Source: Talaromyces rugulosus (Eukaryota; Ascomycota; Eurotiomycetes; Eurotiales; Trichocomaceae). Taken from it: DNA of 64,000 nt. Shown in pieces: positions 47,021 through 58,156 of this stretch. Positions within the stretch are counted from its first letter, which is position 1, and the number at the start of each line of letters is the position of its first letter. The position numbers and the translations under genes are program-made. The stretch lies in NCBI RefSeq assembly GCF_013368755.1, contig NC_049561.1:2790001-2854000 (forward strand). Reading direction: 5' to 3'. The notes below the pieces were generated by a model. The model ran no database searches and was not told the origin of the DNA. It worked only from the letters and a program-made list of their open reading frames with translations.

Positions 47021-48085
47021 GGTGGCGATATGAGAGGAATATGGATGAACATATAAAGGAAACAAATTGGCACCTGATTTTCAATTTATGTTTTTTTAGA
47101 GGCTGCGTGGGTTTGTCGGCGATGTTGAGCATCGTCGGAAAAAGACAACAGTTGACGTAACCCCGCATCACATTCTCCACAGTAAATTAGAGTCAGGTGT
47201 GTTTTGATATCAAAGAGGGATACCGAGCGTTGTCTCGGGTATTTCTAAAGAGTTTTGATTAGAAATGTCGTTCGGCTAATATTTTCCTATTTAGATGGTC
47301 TACATTTTAACCTGATCTCTGCTTTCCTAGCAAGGAGTCCAAACTTGTAGTTTAACTAATAATAAATTATATCAAGACAACAATAAAAAGAAATTTATGT
47401 AGAATTAGTTGGAGTTTGATGTATACTTTTATTTACTTTGTACTGGTAATTTTGTATTCTTGTCGTTGGACAATTCTTAACATTTCCTTTTTATATAATT
47501 CAAACATTTTGAACATTGCACCAAGAAGTTTAATTTTTTCTGCGTAAAAAGGGCCAATTAAGGAGGTTACGTTTTGGAGAAGAAACATAAAGAAAAAAAA
47601 ATCGATTGACAACATTGCTTGCAAGGTATTACTTATTCATCAGTCTACGTGCAACATCGCAACAAGCCCAGCACCAAATATTGACCAAAACATCGAAGAA
47701 CAGTAACACCAATTCAATACTATTCCAAAAATAAATGCTTTGAAATATGTGATGTTTGTGTTCTTATATCAATGAATTGCCCTTAACATCAGAAATATGT
47801 GCGAATGTATTATGTGCTGGTTACCAGAACTTCGTGTATTGGGGTCGTATTATTACCAAGTGTGACATGGGTGAACAGTTTTGTCTTCTAATAGATCCAA
47901 AGTCATATGAAAGGCGAGAATCTCCGACATAAATAAATGCTCACGTGCTGAAAGGCGGCTTCGAGGGCGGTCGTCTGCGCGCCTGCCACCATTGCATTGA
48001 CCTCACTTATCCGCCTTGTTTCTTCACACAACATCAGCTCATCGTTGCAGCAAAGACTTAGTCTATTCCATCAACAATCATCACA
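47021..48085. other. 1-kb divergent intergenic region
   Basis: Lies between the alcohol dehydrogenase start and the UbiA start, so it should carry both promoters. It is AT-rich, particularly at 47280-47650. No gene was seen. Confidence 0.45.
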
Positions 48086-49063
48086 ATGTCTTACCAGAGC
48101 AGAGAAGACCTCTTTGCTTTCTTGAAGTACCGGGTTCTTCCGCATGTGCCACCATCTGTGATTCCCTATCTCGAACTCGTGCGTCTCAGCGAGCCTCTGG
48201 GAATTCCCATCGTCCTTTCGTCTTTTACAATCGGCCTCTTGTACGGTGCTTGCGTGACCCGACCCATCATACAACCAGACGAGTTTCTTGAACTGATCTT
48301 CTACCTCAATCTCTGGGCCCTCGTAATGCTCTATGCCTTCAGAGCGTTCAACGATACCGTTGACGCCGACTACGACAAAAAGGCTCCACGCACGTCATTT
48401 CGCCCTGTTGCGAGAGGCACCGTTACGAAGACACAAGGTTTCGCACTTAGCGGTGTGTTGTTCGGGCTCGGGTTATTTATACTCTCTTATCTTCCAAAGC
48501 GGTCGTATATATGGGCATTAATAACCACCCTAATCATGGGGTTCTATCCAGTTGCAAAGCATGAGGTCTATTATCCGCCAGCGATCTTGGGACTTGGATA
48601 CACCTCAGCCATCTTCCAGGGCATGGCCACAGTTGGCGCCAGCTTTTTGCCTCTGTCAGGGAACTTTTTGTCGACAACATGTCTTGGGTTGGCTTGCGGT
48701 CTTCTCATTGTCATTGTCGACACGGTGTATTCCTTTCAGGACGTTCGAGACCATGCCAAGTCAGGTGTCAAATCGCTACCGGTTCTGCTCGACGACCGAG
48801 CAAAAAGGTTCCTATGGTTCTTGACAAATGTTATGAACATTCTTCTACTAGTCGTCGGACAGTCCAACGATTTCTCGCCTTTTTACTACTTGATACCCTG
48901 GGCAGGTTGTTTCGTTATTCTCTCGGCGATGCTGTTGCTCGTCGACCTGAGGGTTCCGGCTGATTGCCTCTGGTGGTTCATCCGGGGTTATCTTGGATCG
49001 CTTGGGTGTCTTGTTTGGGGGTTCGCTGTAGAGTACTGCTTCCGTGTCTGGCTTTTGTCGTGA
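48086..49063 (+). CDS. UbiA-family prenyltransferase
   Basis: Intronless 325-residue integral membrane prenyltransferase with about eight or nine hydrophobic segments. It would transfer a prenyl chain from a polyprenyl diphosphate to an aromatic or other acceptor. Both Mg-diphosphate motifs are present: NDTVDADYD (Asn89, Asp90, Asp93, Asp95, Asp97) after the second helix and FQDVRDHAKSGVKS (Asp219, Asp222) later; the first loop ends FRPVARG, as in the family. Start MSYQSREDLF at 48086. Unlike COQ2 there is no obvious mitochondrial presequence. UbiA enzymes of this kind also serve fungal meroterpenoid clusters, but no polyketide synthase, NRPS or cyclase is seen nearby. The substrate is unknown. 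Confidence 0.87.
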   Translation: MSYQSREDLFAFLKYRVLPHVPPSVIPYLELVRLSEPLGIPIVLSSFTIGLLYGACVTRPIIQPDEFLELIFYLNLWALVMLYAFRAFNDTVDADYDKKAPRTSFRPVARGTVTKTQGFALSGVLFGLGLFILSYLPKRSYIWALITTLIMGFYPVAKHEVYYPPAILGLGYTSAIFQGMATVGASFLPLSGNFLSTTCLGLACGLLIVIVDTVYSFQDVRDHAKSGVKSLPVLLDDRAKRFLWFLTNVMNILLLVVGQSNDFSPFYYLIPWAGCFVILSAMLLLVDLRVPADCLWWFIRGYLGSLGCLVWGFAVEYCFRVWLLS

Positions 49064-49640
49064 TGTGGGATGGATACGATGCTTGGCGAATTGTCCGTGG
49101 TAAGATTAGGGGCAAACGCTTTAAGGAACGGAATCGAAAGACAGCGGAGAGACGAGGATGGAGATGTTTGGCACAAGTGTTGTATTACCAGTACGTACCA
49201 GTCAAATCTGTCATAAACCGTCGGCTAAATTAGCACGAATTTTTTTTTCTCAGTGTCTGCAAGTCCTGGAGCATAAATGTTTTCCTTTTCTAGCCGCTTT
49301 GCAACCACCCCACGACGTTCCATGGAACGGCATTCTTTAATGGAACACCTTATTTAAGCTTAATCCCGCCCAAACATACATGTCTGATGACCAAATCCTA
49401 CACCATTGACGGGTTGTAAATGCTACAGATTGACAAAAACATAAATACGAGTCGACGCTCAGCCGCAGTGGCACCCAAGAAGCGCTAAACTCAGCCCCGC
49501 TTGTGCACACGCTTCAAAACCTCGCAAGTGATTGCTGTCAAATTGTCAACAGCTTCTGTCGATCTCGAAGAGATTGAGTAAATCACGTTATTCAAACAAT
49601 GAACATTTACTAGGCCTTTTTGTACTTGCCTCAAAACATC
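49064..49640. other. Intergenic region
   Basis: Short spacer of 577 nt between the UbiA and CorA-like genes on the same strand. No separate gene can be supported. Confidence 0.45.
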
Positions 49641-52600
49641 ATGTCGCAGGATGAACAGGAGCCCAGATACTCACCGCCTCCATTTATTCGAAGATTGACG
49701 CTGCCAATCAACCGCAACCCAACAGCGCGTGCATTTGATGCAGACTTTTCTAGCGATGATGATGACTACGAGAAACCAGCGCCGCGCCGTGTAAGACCAA
49801 CACGCGGATACTACGGCAGCGATACCTCGGCATCCTCGTCGTCATCCTCGTCATCATCTACTGACGACGGGAGCCGCTATCATTCACACAAAGGGAGGCG
49901 TAAATTTTCGCGTAAGAAGAATGTTGCCCTCGAGTCAAGCTCAATCTATCCATTTTCTCTTCCCGGTCACCATCGTCGACAGTCCTTTACTGAAGACGGT
50001 AGCAACAAGGGAAGTGATGTCAGAGATGGGTCGGATAATGCGGACTCTGAAAAGCCCGAGTCTGAGTCTTCGGGGACCTTATACCGGACGGTGAAAGATG
50101 TGCAGCATGTGTACAGTGCTCGGTATACTGGCGAAAAAGTTCTCTATGGAGGGCTTCGATCAGCGGAGCTCAAAACCAGTCAATATGATGGAAAGAGTTC
50201 CCAGACGCCATTGTTTCAATGGATGTACGTGGGATAATTAATCACCCTGAACCCTGTATACCCTTTTTTCTCTAATATTTTTTTACTACAGACATTTCGA
50301 AGACAGTGATATGAATTTTGAAGTCTTCCAGGACCGTGTTGAGCACATTCAAAACCTCACCGAGTCTCAAAGACTAGGTATATCCAAGCTGCTACGAAAA
50401 GTGAAGAACAAATACGATAGCCCACTGCAAGTGGCAAACCGTCCGACAATTCGAATCATGGAGCCTGGCTTCCTCGCCGGTGTAGAATGGCCAGCAGACG
50501 AGCAACCGACCATGCAAAAAAACCCCACATCAGCAACCAACGTGGCTTGGATTTGTTTTCCTTACTTTTCGCTCGAGCAGTATCAAGGTCTTTTTGCAAA
50601 CCCGAAAAAGGGAGCTCACCCCATGCATACGTTGCTGCAGACTCGATCATCGTTGGTAGGCATGAAGCGAGAAATTAAACAGGCCGTCTGTCAGGTCAGC
50701 GACAACCCGGAAAAACTTTGCTTCCATGTGGGCCAGTTATGGTCTCTTGTAATTGATGATTGTGAGTTACATAAGCCCTTGTCTTGACTGTGGATTTTAC
50801 TAATGCTGGATAGCATTCCTGGTGACATGTGGTCGAATGTCCTTTTCTACATTGAAAGGGGAGGCCGTTTCATTGAATAGCGCTCCAGTTCCAGGGCCAG
50901 GGCTGTCTGATTCTCCCAGGATCTTGGTCATGTATGGAGTTTCTGTTCTGTGGCTTTTCAAAGCTGAAGAGTGTCCAACATGGTTTGTAAGTTTAATTTT
51001 CCATATTTCACAAGTCATGTCTAACTTGAACCCTGCATTAGAGCTTCACCTCAAGATTCTGGCAGTTTTCACCACGTCTAGTCGAAATCTTATACCAAGA
51101 CCGAGTTCTCAATGAGGCAGCATGGCCCCGCATTCTCGAGTATGCAGCCCGCAGCGAACGCAGAAAACAAGGTCCTCTTCGCTTGTCATTCCGGCTAGCA
51201 TCACGCAAAAACAAAGATGGGTTGAACTTTATGTCCGTCGGTAACGCTCAACTTGAACAGTCTAGTCCTTCTGAAACAGTCCAATCACTACAGACCAATA
51301 TTGAAGAATCTTCTTCTATCTTTACTATCTTCACGCAACTGAACAGCAGCCGTACTGCGGTCAAAAAAGCAAACTCGTCGCCTGGTGGTAGTGGTATAAA
51401 TAAAAGCCAGCTCTCCGAAGACCTCAAACGGATGCACGATTTCCTCAAACACGAGATCGAGCCCCACGAGCGTATCGCCTATAGAGAATGCCCAGACTCT
51501 TCCCGCCAAGAGGTCCTTTCTGAGCTGCGTGCTCAGATTCAGAGAGAGGAGAGCTTTCAAACCGCGGAAAACGAGATCCGGACCGAAACAGAAAAGAGCC
51601 TTGTCGAGTTTAAAAAGGACTTGGTCGGTGCTTGCGATTATATTTTTGGGTTCTTCTTTCCTTTGAATCTCACCGGGCCCTCGATTACCAAATTCTGGGG
51701 CAGTATTTATCGGGTTATATCCGTATGTGGGATTCCATGTTTTTTTTTTTTTTTCACTGTTGACATGCTAATAAGAATTATAGGCGGAAATTCCCTACAG
51801 TCACGATGAACCACCAAGCCGCTCTCGAGTAAGAAGAGGAGGCAGATTCTACACAAACAACGAGCCAGAAGCGAATGAGTGGGAACTCGAACTCGAAAAC
51901 CTGGTCAGACGTTTCCGATCAATCGCGCGGAAGTTGAAGCCGTTCAAAGATGTGGTCACAATGGTTTCACCCGCTGACCGCGCGAAAATCCAAATCTCGG
52001 AAGCTCTACCCAAGGCATGGCTCCATATCGTAATGTCTCTTGTTCTGTACATGGTGCCGCGGCTGGGATACTGGGAGTCCAAGGCGGACATAGCGGCTAA
52101 TTTGCTCAATGATGGGGTGGCAGCGATGCTAAAGTGTTTCTTGACTTTGGACTCTCTTCTCGAGGACACAGTCTTTACGCCTTTTGATCTTGCGACGCTG
52201 CTTGTCTATCAACTCGGGAAGGATGTAACAAATTCTAGGCCAGATATTGCGCAGACATATTCTCAGCACTTTGGTCTACTTGTGCGTGTGCCCTGTTTTT
52301 TTTTTGGGTGGCAATAACTAACGTGAAGTGTGACTAGGATAACGAAGTCAAGACCAAACCACTAGATCGCTCCCACCAAACGCGTATCCAGCTTTTCAAG
52401 GAAGAACTCAGGGCCATAGTCAAAACAATACAGAAACAAGAAGCTGTTATTTCGAGTATCAAAGCATGCCACGGCAACAAACCCGAATCCAGACGCATCA
52501 GGGGATTTGAAGATAAAAAAGATATCGAAATTACTCAAGACAACCCATACACCCCCGGCAGCGTTGTTGATGATGCTCTATTCGACGAGTTTTTTAAACA

Positions 52601-53169
52601 GACCCGGCTTTCGTCGAGCCAGCCTGGCGGATACCGAAACTTTCTCGTGGGTGATTGTCGAAGTGTTATTAGCAATCGGCAGATCAGAGTAGAAGAAATA
52701 CATAGGGAGGGGGACGATCTCGCTGAATGGGTGAGTTCACACCTAGTTCACAGAGAGGAGAAAAGAAACTAACGGTACAAACAATTTGTAGAACCTTGAG
52801 CAAATCGAAACAAACCGCAACCGACAGGACTCGGCCGTTTACGTGTTCACCGTTGTCACCGTCATTTTCCTGCCACTCAGCACTGTGGCAGGCATCCTAG
52901 GCATGAACACAAACGACGTACGCAATATGGAGGTTGACCAGTGGGTATTCTGGGCTGTGGCCCTGCCGCTCACACTCATCATTACTTTGATCTGCCTTGT
53001 TGCTACGGGCGAGCTGCGTAATTTTCTGACGAATTTGGTTGGGTTGTGGGTGCAACGGAGGATGCCGTTTAGTGGTGAAGGGGGGTGGAATCCGCTGGAT
53101 CATTTTGACGCTGGTCATTTTCCTGTCAGGCCGAGAAGGCCGAGAAGGCCGAGGATCAATACATTTTGA
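49641..53169 (+). CDS. Large CorA-like Mg2+-transporter-type membrane protein
   Basis: Predicted 1,058-residue protein from exons 49641-50224, 50292-50761, 50814-50986, 51042-51722, 51784-52281, 52338-52730 and 52792-53169, all in phase. The N-terminal 190 residues are disordered, acidic and Ser-rich, with a run of Ser near residue 75. A long cytoplasmic helical region follows, with coiled-coil character around 560-640 and 800-930. Two hydrophobic helices close to the C terminus (about 949-966 and 984-1005) flank LGMNTNDV, where Gly970-Met971-Asn972 is the GMN signature of CorA channels. The tail is basic and Pro/Arg-rich. Classic CorA proteins are far shorter, so this is the expanded fungal type with a large regulatory domain. 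The start was taken at the ATG opening MSQDEQEPRYS. Ion specificity is not proven. Confidence 0.85.
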
Positions 53170-53392
53170 TCTGTGTTTATATAGTGGGTGTATATTTACT
53201 AATTTAGGTGATGATATCAAGCTCAGTATAAACAATATAATACATAGCAAGTTGTTCTTAGCTTTCAAATAGTATTTTGCCCGTAACGTGTTGATAAGTA
53301 TCCGAATATGGGCGAACTGCCTGCAGTACTCCCAGCCTCATGCGAGTATACTTGTCCAGAACAAGACTATCTAACCCATATATATATATAGA

Positions 53393-54403
53393 CTAGAGAT
53401 GATCAGGATGTGCCAGCTTTCTCCGAAGAACAGCTCTCCTTTCTGGAATGGTGATTTCAACCATGACAAGATGCGAGACAAACGCCTCATATGTTCTCGG
53501 CTCACGTGAATATGTCCTCGATTCACGGCCAATCTCCTCTAGCACGCGACTGCGTATGTACTCAATCTTTTGCCACTCGGCAAACCGGCCTGGGTATTCT
53601 GCTTCTAGTCGGGCGAGGTAGTGCGCAAAATCCCTCACGGATTGGCCTCTTCGTTGCCGCGCAGACTGAAATTTGGACGCTGCTTCCTGCAGACGTTTGG
53701 GATGTCGCAGGAGCAGGTCAAGAAAAAATCCATAAAACTCCTGCCACGTGTAGCGGTCGGGCCTGAGGGTATCCGAGTGACCGTCCCATTGCTCCCGCAT
53801 TTCCTCCGATAGCGTGCTGACGCCTTCTTGTACTTTTCGGACGTCGTTCACGTAATAACCAGCGTGGTGGTAAAAGTGTGCTTCCATTTTGGTCATGTAT
53901 GTCTTGAATTCCTGGATACTTCTCCCGCGATACCGGTATTCAAGAGGTGGTCTCGCGGGTCGAACCGAGACAACGGACGATATCGAGTCGGAGCGTTGTC
54001 GCTTGACTCCGGTGAATCGTTGGTAGTCTCGTACCATATCGAATTCTCGCGTCTCGGCTAGTAGCTGTCGTTCTTGTCTGATCCGGTTTCGTAGGTGGGC
54101 AATTCGTCGTTCGCGCATGACGTGGTGTAGTTCCTCGCGGAGGTGCTGGATCTCCGGGTCCATTTCCTCTAGAGCAGCCATGCCCCGGACTTGGATTTCC
54201 GTGGTCATTTCGAAGTTTTCATGGGAGCTATAAGTAGGCTGTGGGTCGTGTTCATAGTGGAATGGTAGTTCCTCGACCTCGTCGCTGACGTCTGGGATAG
54301 TCTGGATGTCGGACATCATCTCATCCTTGATAAAGGGTGAAGGAACCGGCGGCACCGCCTGCGAGCGGCTTCTGTGCCCGGGTGGCATGCGCCGGCGTGG
54401 CAT
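53393..54403 (-). CDS. Stand-alone retrotransposon Gag-like protein, intact
   Basis: Uninterrupted 336-residue open frame. It has a basic, proline-rich N terminus, a coiled coil (about 82-125: IQHLREELHHVMRERR and following) and a helical region resembling the Ty3/Gypsy Gag capsid domain (about 165-310). That region includes SIQEFKTYMTKMEAHF, TWQEFYGFFLDLLLRHPK and QSVRDFAHYLARLEAEYP. No zinc knuckle, protease, reverse transcriptase or integrase is seen in the flanks, and no LTRs were recognised. An intact reading frame without pol suggests either a recently stranded fragment or a domesticated Gag gene. A decayed relative lies head-to-head just beyond its promoter. Confidence 0.7.
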   Translation of the reverse strand: MPRRRMPPGHRSRSQAVPPVPSPFIKDEMMSDIQTIPDVSDEVEELPFHYEHDPQPTYSSHENFEMTTEIQVRGMAALEEMDPEIQHLREELHHVMRERRIAHLRNRIRQERQLLAETREFDMVRDYQRFTGVKRQRSDSISSVVSVRPARPPLEYRYRGRSIQEFKTYMTKMEAHFYHHAGYYVNDVRKVQEGVSTLSEEMREQWDGHSDTLRPDRYTWQEFYGFFLDLLLRHPKRLQEAASKFQSARQRRGQSVRDFAHYLARLEAEYPGRFAEWQKIEYIRSRVLEEIGRESRTYSREPRTYEAFVSHLVMVEITIPERRAVLRRKLAHPDHL

Positions 54404-54758
54404 ATCGGCTGTGAGCTATAATTCGATAGATATTATGATACGTAGATGTTTCAATGGCTAGGCCAGGCCCAGCAAAATTCTTCGGACGGGCGATTAAGAG
54501 AGTTTAGGACCAAAATATGCAGACGCGCGCCGACACGACTTCTCCACATCGAGCTTGCTCAAAGCTCCACTTTTGCTCCAGGTCTCCAACTGTCACTGTA
54601 GCCCAGCAAATCATTAAACAATATTTTGAATACTGATGCTGTGTAGATTGCGATGCATAAATTCTACTCTGGTTCCTGACTAGTGAGAGACCCACTGCAA
54701 CCCCTTAACGCGTCCCTTGCACCTTGCAAGGGACCCAAAAACGCGCTAGCTATATAGT
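54404..54758. other. Spacer between the two Gag-like genes
   Basis: About 350 nt separate the divergent Gag-like copies. I looked for terminal repeats or inverted repeats and found none that I could support by eye. Confidence 0.4.
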
Positions 54759-55534
54759 ATGCCCTCCACCGACCAGAGAAGCGTGCTCTACCAAGTACAC
54801 TCGCCCATATGCGTCTCATCCATTACGGAGTATTCCATCCATTATCCAGTGCAGACACAAACCGTCGTTAAAATGCCGGGTTATATCGCACCAGAGGCCC
54901 AAAATGGCCCCGTCGCCGCCCCTACGTCTGATGCAAACTCATCTTGAATGGACGGAGTCAAAGGCACTCCAATAACCGGGAACAACTCGCGAGAGACGAC
55001 CGGAAACCCACCCAGCATCAAGGCCGAACCCATCATCAAGACTGAATCTCCTCGGCCATCGCCAGTTCCCAGAAACAGCAGCCAGTCGCGGTCCTCCGCA
55101 GAGAGAAAGTCGCTCCAGCGCCAGCTCGACGCCCTACGAACACAGCACGAGACTCTGGAGACACAAGCCAACGCAGCGGAACTGCGAGCCCATATCCCAG
55201 ATGAACAACGGCGTATTGCCGAGGCTGAGCAGCGTATTCGAGGTGCTGAGACAATGCCGCCTGCTGAGTTCGTCATCCTGTATTACGGTTTGCCCACTAC
55301 CTTGATTCATTGTGGGCATACCTCCCCGCAAAGCCCCAGTATGAGCGCAAAGAACATCTGCGTTCAACCGTTAAGAAGAGGGTGAGACTAGAGTCGGAGA
55401 AGCCTGCGTGGAAGGCTCAGGAGCCAGACTATTATCCCAAGTTCGTTGAACACTTGTCAATAATCGAGCAGTTTTTGCAAGATCCAGAAAGGTTTGTCGA
55501 GACATTTGGTTCAAATAATGGTTCAAATAGTTAG
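54759..55534 (+). pseudogene. Decayed Gag-like paralogue, head-to-head with the intact copy
   Basis: Remnant of a Gag-like gene broken in at least two places. An in-frame TGA at 54945-54947 separates a leader of about 60 codons from the next frame. The frame then carries Ser/Pro/Lys-rich and coiled-coil residues (QRQLDALRTQHETLETQANA) up to about 55290. The coding sense continues from there in another frame. That last part matches the C-terminal part of the intact neighbour: FAHYLDSL against FAHYLARL, and FVEHLSIIEQ against FVSHLVMVE, with similar spacing. The capsid-like middle of the neighbour is missing, so an internal deletion caused the shift. Homology is visible by eye; the mechanism is inference. 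Confidence 0.62.
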
Positions 55535-55676
55535 TTCGGTTATCTTTTGGTGGAATGGAGCTTGGAAATATTCGATTCATGTACTATACTACGCTAGCTT
55601 TTGTGGCGACTAGATCCCTGATATATTTTATCACGACCTAATAATATGTAATGTATGTCTTAATACCTTCTGAGTC

Positions 55677-56560
55677 TTATTCCCTACCGTCAGTCTCAAC
55701 ACGCTCCTCCTGTCGGAGAAACTTGATCGAGAACTCAAATGTAAGCACCCCGGTAGGCACATTCCATCGGCCATTCCTCCTCTGAACCGCACGCCAGGGT
55801 CTCAAATTACATATCAGCACACAGCGTATTAAAAAGAGTGCCAAGATGACCAAGCTGTTGGTATCAAGTATTAGTTATGTTCAATTTCCAGCTTATCAGG
55901 GATAAAAAGGCAACTTACCCGAGTATCAATTCACTGCCCGACGAAATAATAAAAATAGCCCGAACAGCTCTCGCAAAGGGCAGACAGGTTTCATCATCGT
56001 CGCCAGCATAACGTGCATGGCAAGGAAACTGAGGGCCAATCGCATATATGAGAATTCCTACCGAGCACACGAATAGATAAAACATGAAAATCGCGTCGCA
56101 GATGAAATTGAACCACAACGAAAGCGGTCGATTGTCATTGAACAGCCGAATCAGGTTGAGAAAGCCGACAAAGGCGGTGAGTATAGTCTGGGTGGCTTTA
56201 ATTAGCCACGGAGGAATAGGGATAAGGGAAAAAAGTTGGTTGAAATTATAAGAGGACTGGGCGTACTGTTATAATCATCCATGTATTCATATCAGACGTG
56301 GTCCAGTCCAAGTACCAGCCCGGGGGAGCAAACTGTGCAACTAGAACCGCGGCGGCAGTACTTGACGCAAAGCCAACCACGGAGAGAAACACTGAAAAGG
56401 ATGTCAAAATGACAAACGGTCTGCGAAAACGGGCATAATGCTCGTCCGCCGCCGTGTTGTCGCTGCTAGGATCCCCTGTTGTTCCAGCCTGGAGAGGCGG
56501 GTCTGCGACAGGGGCAGGCTCGGCGAGAAGAGGGGTTCGTTCTGAGGTTTCTTCGGACAT
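55677..56560 (-). CDS. Four-helix membrane protein of unknown function
   Basis: Multi-exon protein starting MSEETSERTPLLAEPAPV at 56560, with at least three introns (near 56270-56170, 55918-55855 and the next upstream boundary). The acidic N terminus contains a TPLL dileucine-type sequence, often a sorting signal to endosomes or the vacuole. Four hydrophobic segments follow: VILTSFSVFLSVVGFASS, a second after NTWMIIT, IFMFYLFVCSVGILIYAIG, and LVILALFLIRCVLIC. Between the third and fourth are Cys residues and acidic DDDE, probably lumenal. The hydrophilic C terminus ends TDGRE. MARVEL-like fungal proteins have this topology. I do not recognise the family firmly. Confidence 0.72.
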
Positions 56561-56857
56561 GATGATCTGTAGTGTGCTGTTCCTTCTACTTTCTGGAAAA
56601 GAATAGATGATAGAGTGACCGAATGCAGGCAGAAGTTTTAAAGGCGGCGTCTCCTTAGGGCCATTAAAGTTAGGGCTCGGACCGGCCAAGAAGGCCCCAC
56701 CCCGGCATATAAAAATAGAAACCGACCAGCGAGGAATTATTTAATAATAAGCGCTTACTCCGTACAACTTTTTTTATAACTGGTTCTTGAATTAATAATA
56801 TTAAGAGAAACAAGTACACTAGCGTAACCCTATAATTCTCGTATAGGGCGGATCACA

Positions 56858-57636
56858 CTATTTCTCTTTATCGCCCTCTTCGGCCTCCTTCTTGTCCGGG
56901 TTTGCTTCCTTATGCCCAGCTTTGTGCCTGTATAGGTCCTGGTGCTTCTTCTTCAGCTTGTCCTCCTGAGCACTAACTATATCCATCCACAAATCCTCAC
57001 CCTCGTATCTCTCATGATGCTGCTGCTGCTGCTTCTTCGCAGCATCCATAATCCCTCGCCCCTGCCTCTGGCCATGAATCTCAAACGCCGCCGTCGCACA
57101 CATCAGCGCCACTGTTAACCCTTGCGCATACACACGCGCCTGCACCAGCTTTTGTTGTCCCGTAAGATATGGGTTTCGGCTAACCAACACAAAAGACCCT
57201 ATAATACTTGCTATCCATGTCGCGCCAATGATTTTATATTTCTCCTCGTGCAAGAACTCGAAAAGGCGGTCTTTGCTCGTCATCCCGGATGACTCGTCCT
57301 TGTGTAGTTGGGCTTCGCGCTGTTCGAGATACTGTAGGTTCTGGTTGCGTGCGGCCTCGAATGCGCGTGAGGAATGGTCGGCGGCAATGATGCCAACGAA
57401 TGTGCTCGACGACGTGACGAGGAATGCTTTCATGGGAAGTGTCAGGCTGCGAACGGTGTGGAAGCGACGTGATGCGGCCAGGACTCCGGCAAGTCCGCCG
57501 GCGAGGCCCAGAAAAGTACCCAATACGCCGCCCTGGACAACTTTTCTGAAAAGCTGATTAGTAAATTTCAATTTGCGATGTCGGATAGATAGTACTTGTA
57601 GTGGGCATCTCGCTCCTCTTTTGTGAGGATTTTCAT
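56858..57636 (-). CDS. HIG1-domain protein, Rcf2-like mitochondrial respiratory factor
   Basis: 242-residue protein from exons 57636-57596 and 57545-56858; the splice joins MKILTKEERDAHYK to KVVQGGVLGTFLG. Rcf2-type proteins sit in the mitochondrial inner membrane and help assemble or stabilise cytochrome oxidase supercomplexes. The N-terminal MKILTKEE.AH opening is typical of fungal Rcf2. Glycine-rich helices (about 15-35, 50-70) precede a HIG1-type region with YKIIGATWIASIIGSFVLVSRN, QQKLVQARVYAQGLT and a further helix. The C terminus is a long charged tail, Lys/Gln/Glu-rich. The intron is 50 nt, and the first exon has only 41 coding bases. Assignment is strong but from memory of family motifs. 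Confidence 0.85.
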
Positions 57637-58156
57637 GTTGTACTTGCTAGTGGGCTTTTCGATAAGAGGTCCCGACGCGTGGCCAGTATTTCCTATTCCG
57701 GCCAATGGAGGCAAAGTATTCAGAATATGTTTTGGTGCTCTCAGGTGATGCGCAGCGAAGGTCAATCAATTATTCTCGATGAATTATATCAGCTAGATGG
57801 AACGGGTGAGACGGTAGGAAGAAGAAAGAGAAAAAAGAGAGAGGAGAAGGAAATGAATGCCGGAATGCCGTGAGCGTCCGGATGCGGGGTTGCAGGTCTA
57901 GACCCAAAAAACAATAATATTGCATGTTAAGCCTCAACGCGGAATAAATAAATTATACTATACTATTTTTTTATCAGCCTTGTAAAAGCTTAGCTCCTAT
58001 ATTTTGTCTACATTGGTTGTCTAGTGCTTATATATAGTCCCTAGTTTGAACTAGTGCAGCTAATCGCTATGCAACCCCACAGGGCCCAGGCAGCTACGAA
58101 ACTTATCTATCTCATATATTACAATTCTCTTCGGACTTGACCAAGCATCGTCTCTA
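57637..58156. other. Divergent intergenic region
   Basis: 520 nt between the divergent Rcf2-like and orphan genes, so it presumably holds both promoters. An open frame at 57601-57873 overlaps the Rcf2 first exon on the other strand and is not a gene. Confidence 0.5.

Noticed and set aside
44438..49063. A secondary-metabolite cluster around the UbiA gene
   Set aside because: No polyketide synthase, NRPS, terpene cyclase or P450 is present within the window; the neighbours are ordinary.
53378..53392. Short TA repeat
   Set aside because: A few TA units only; a simple microsatellite with no further structure.
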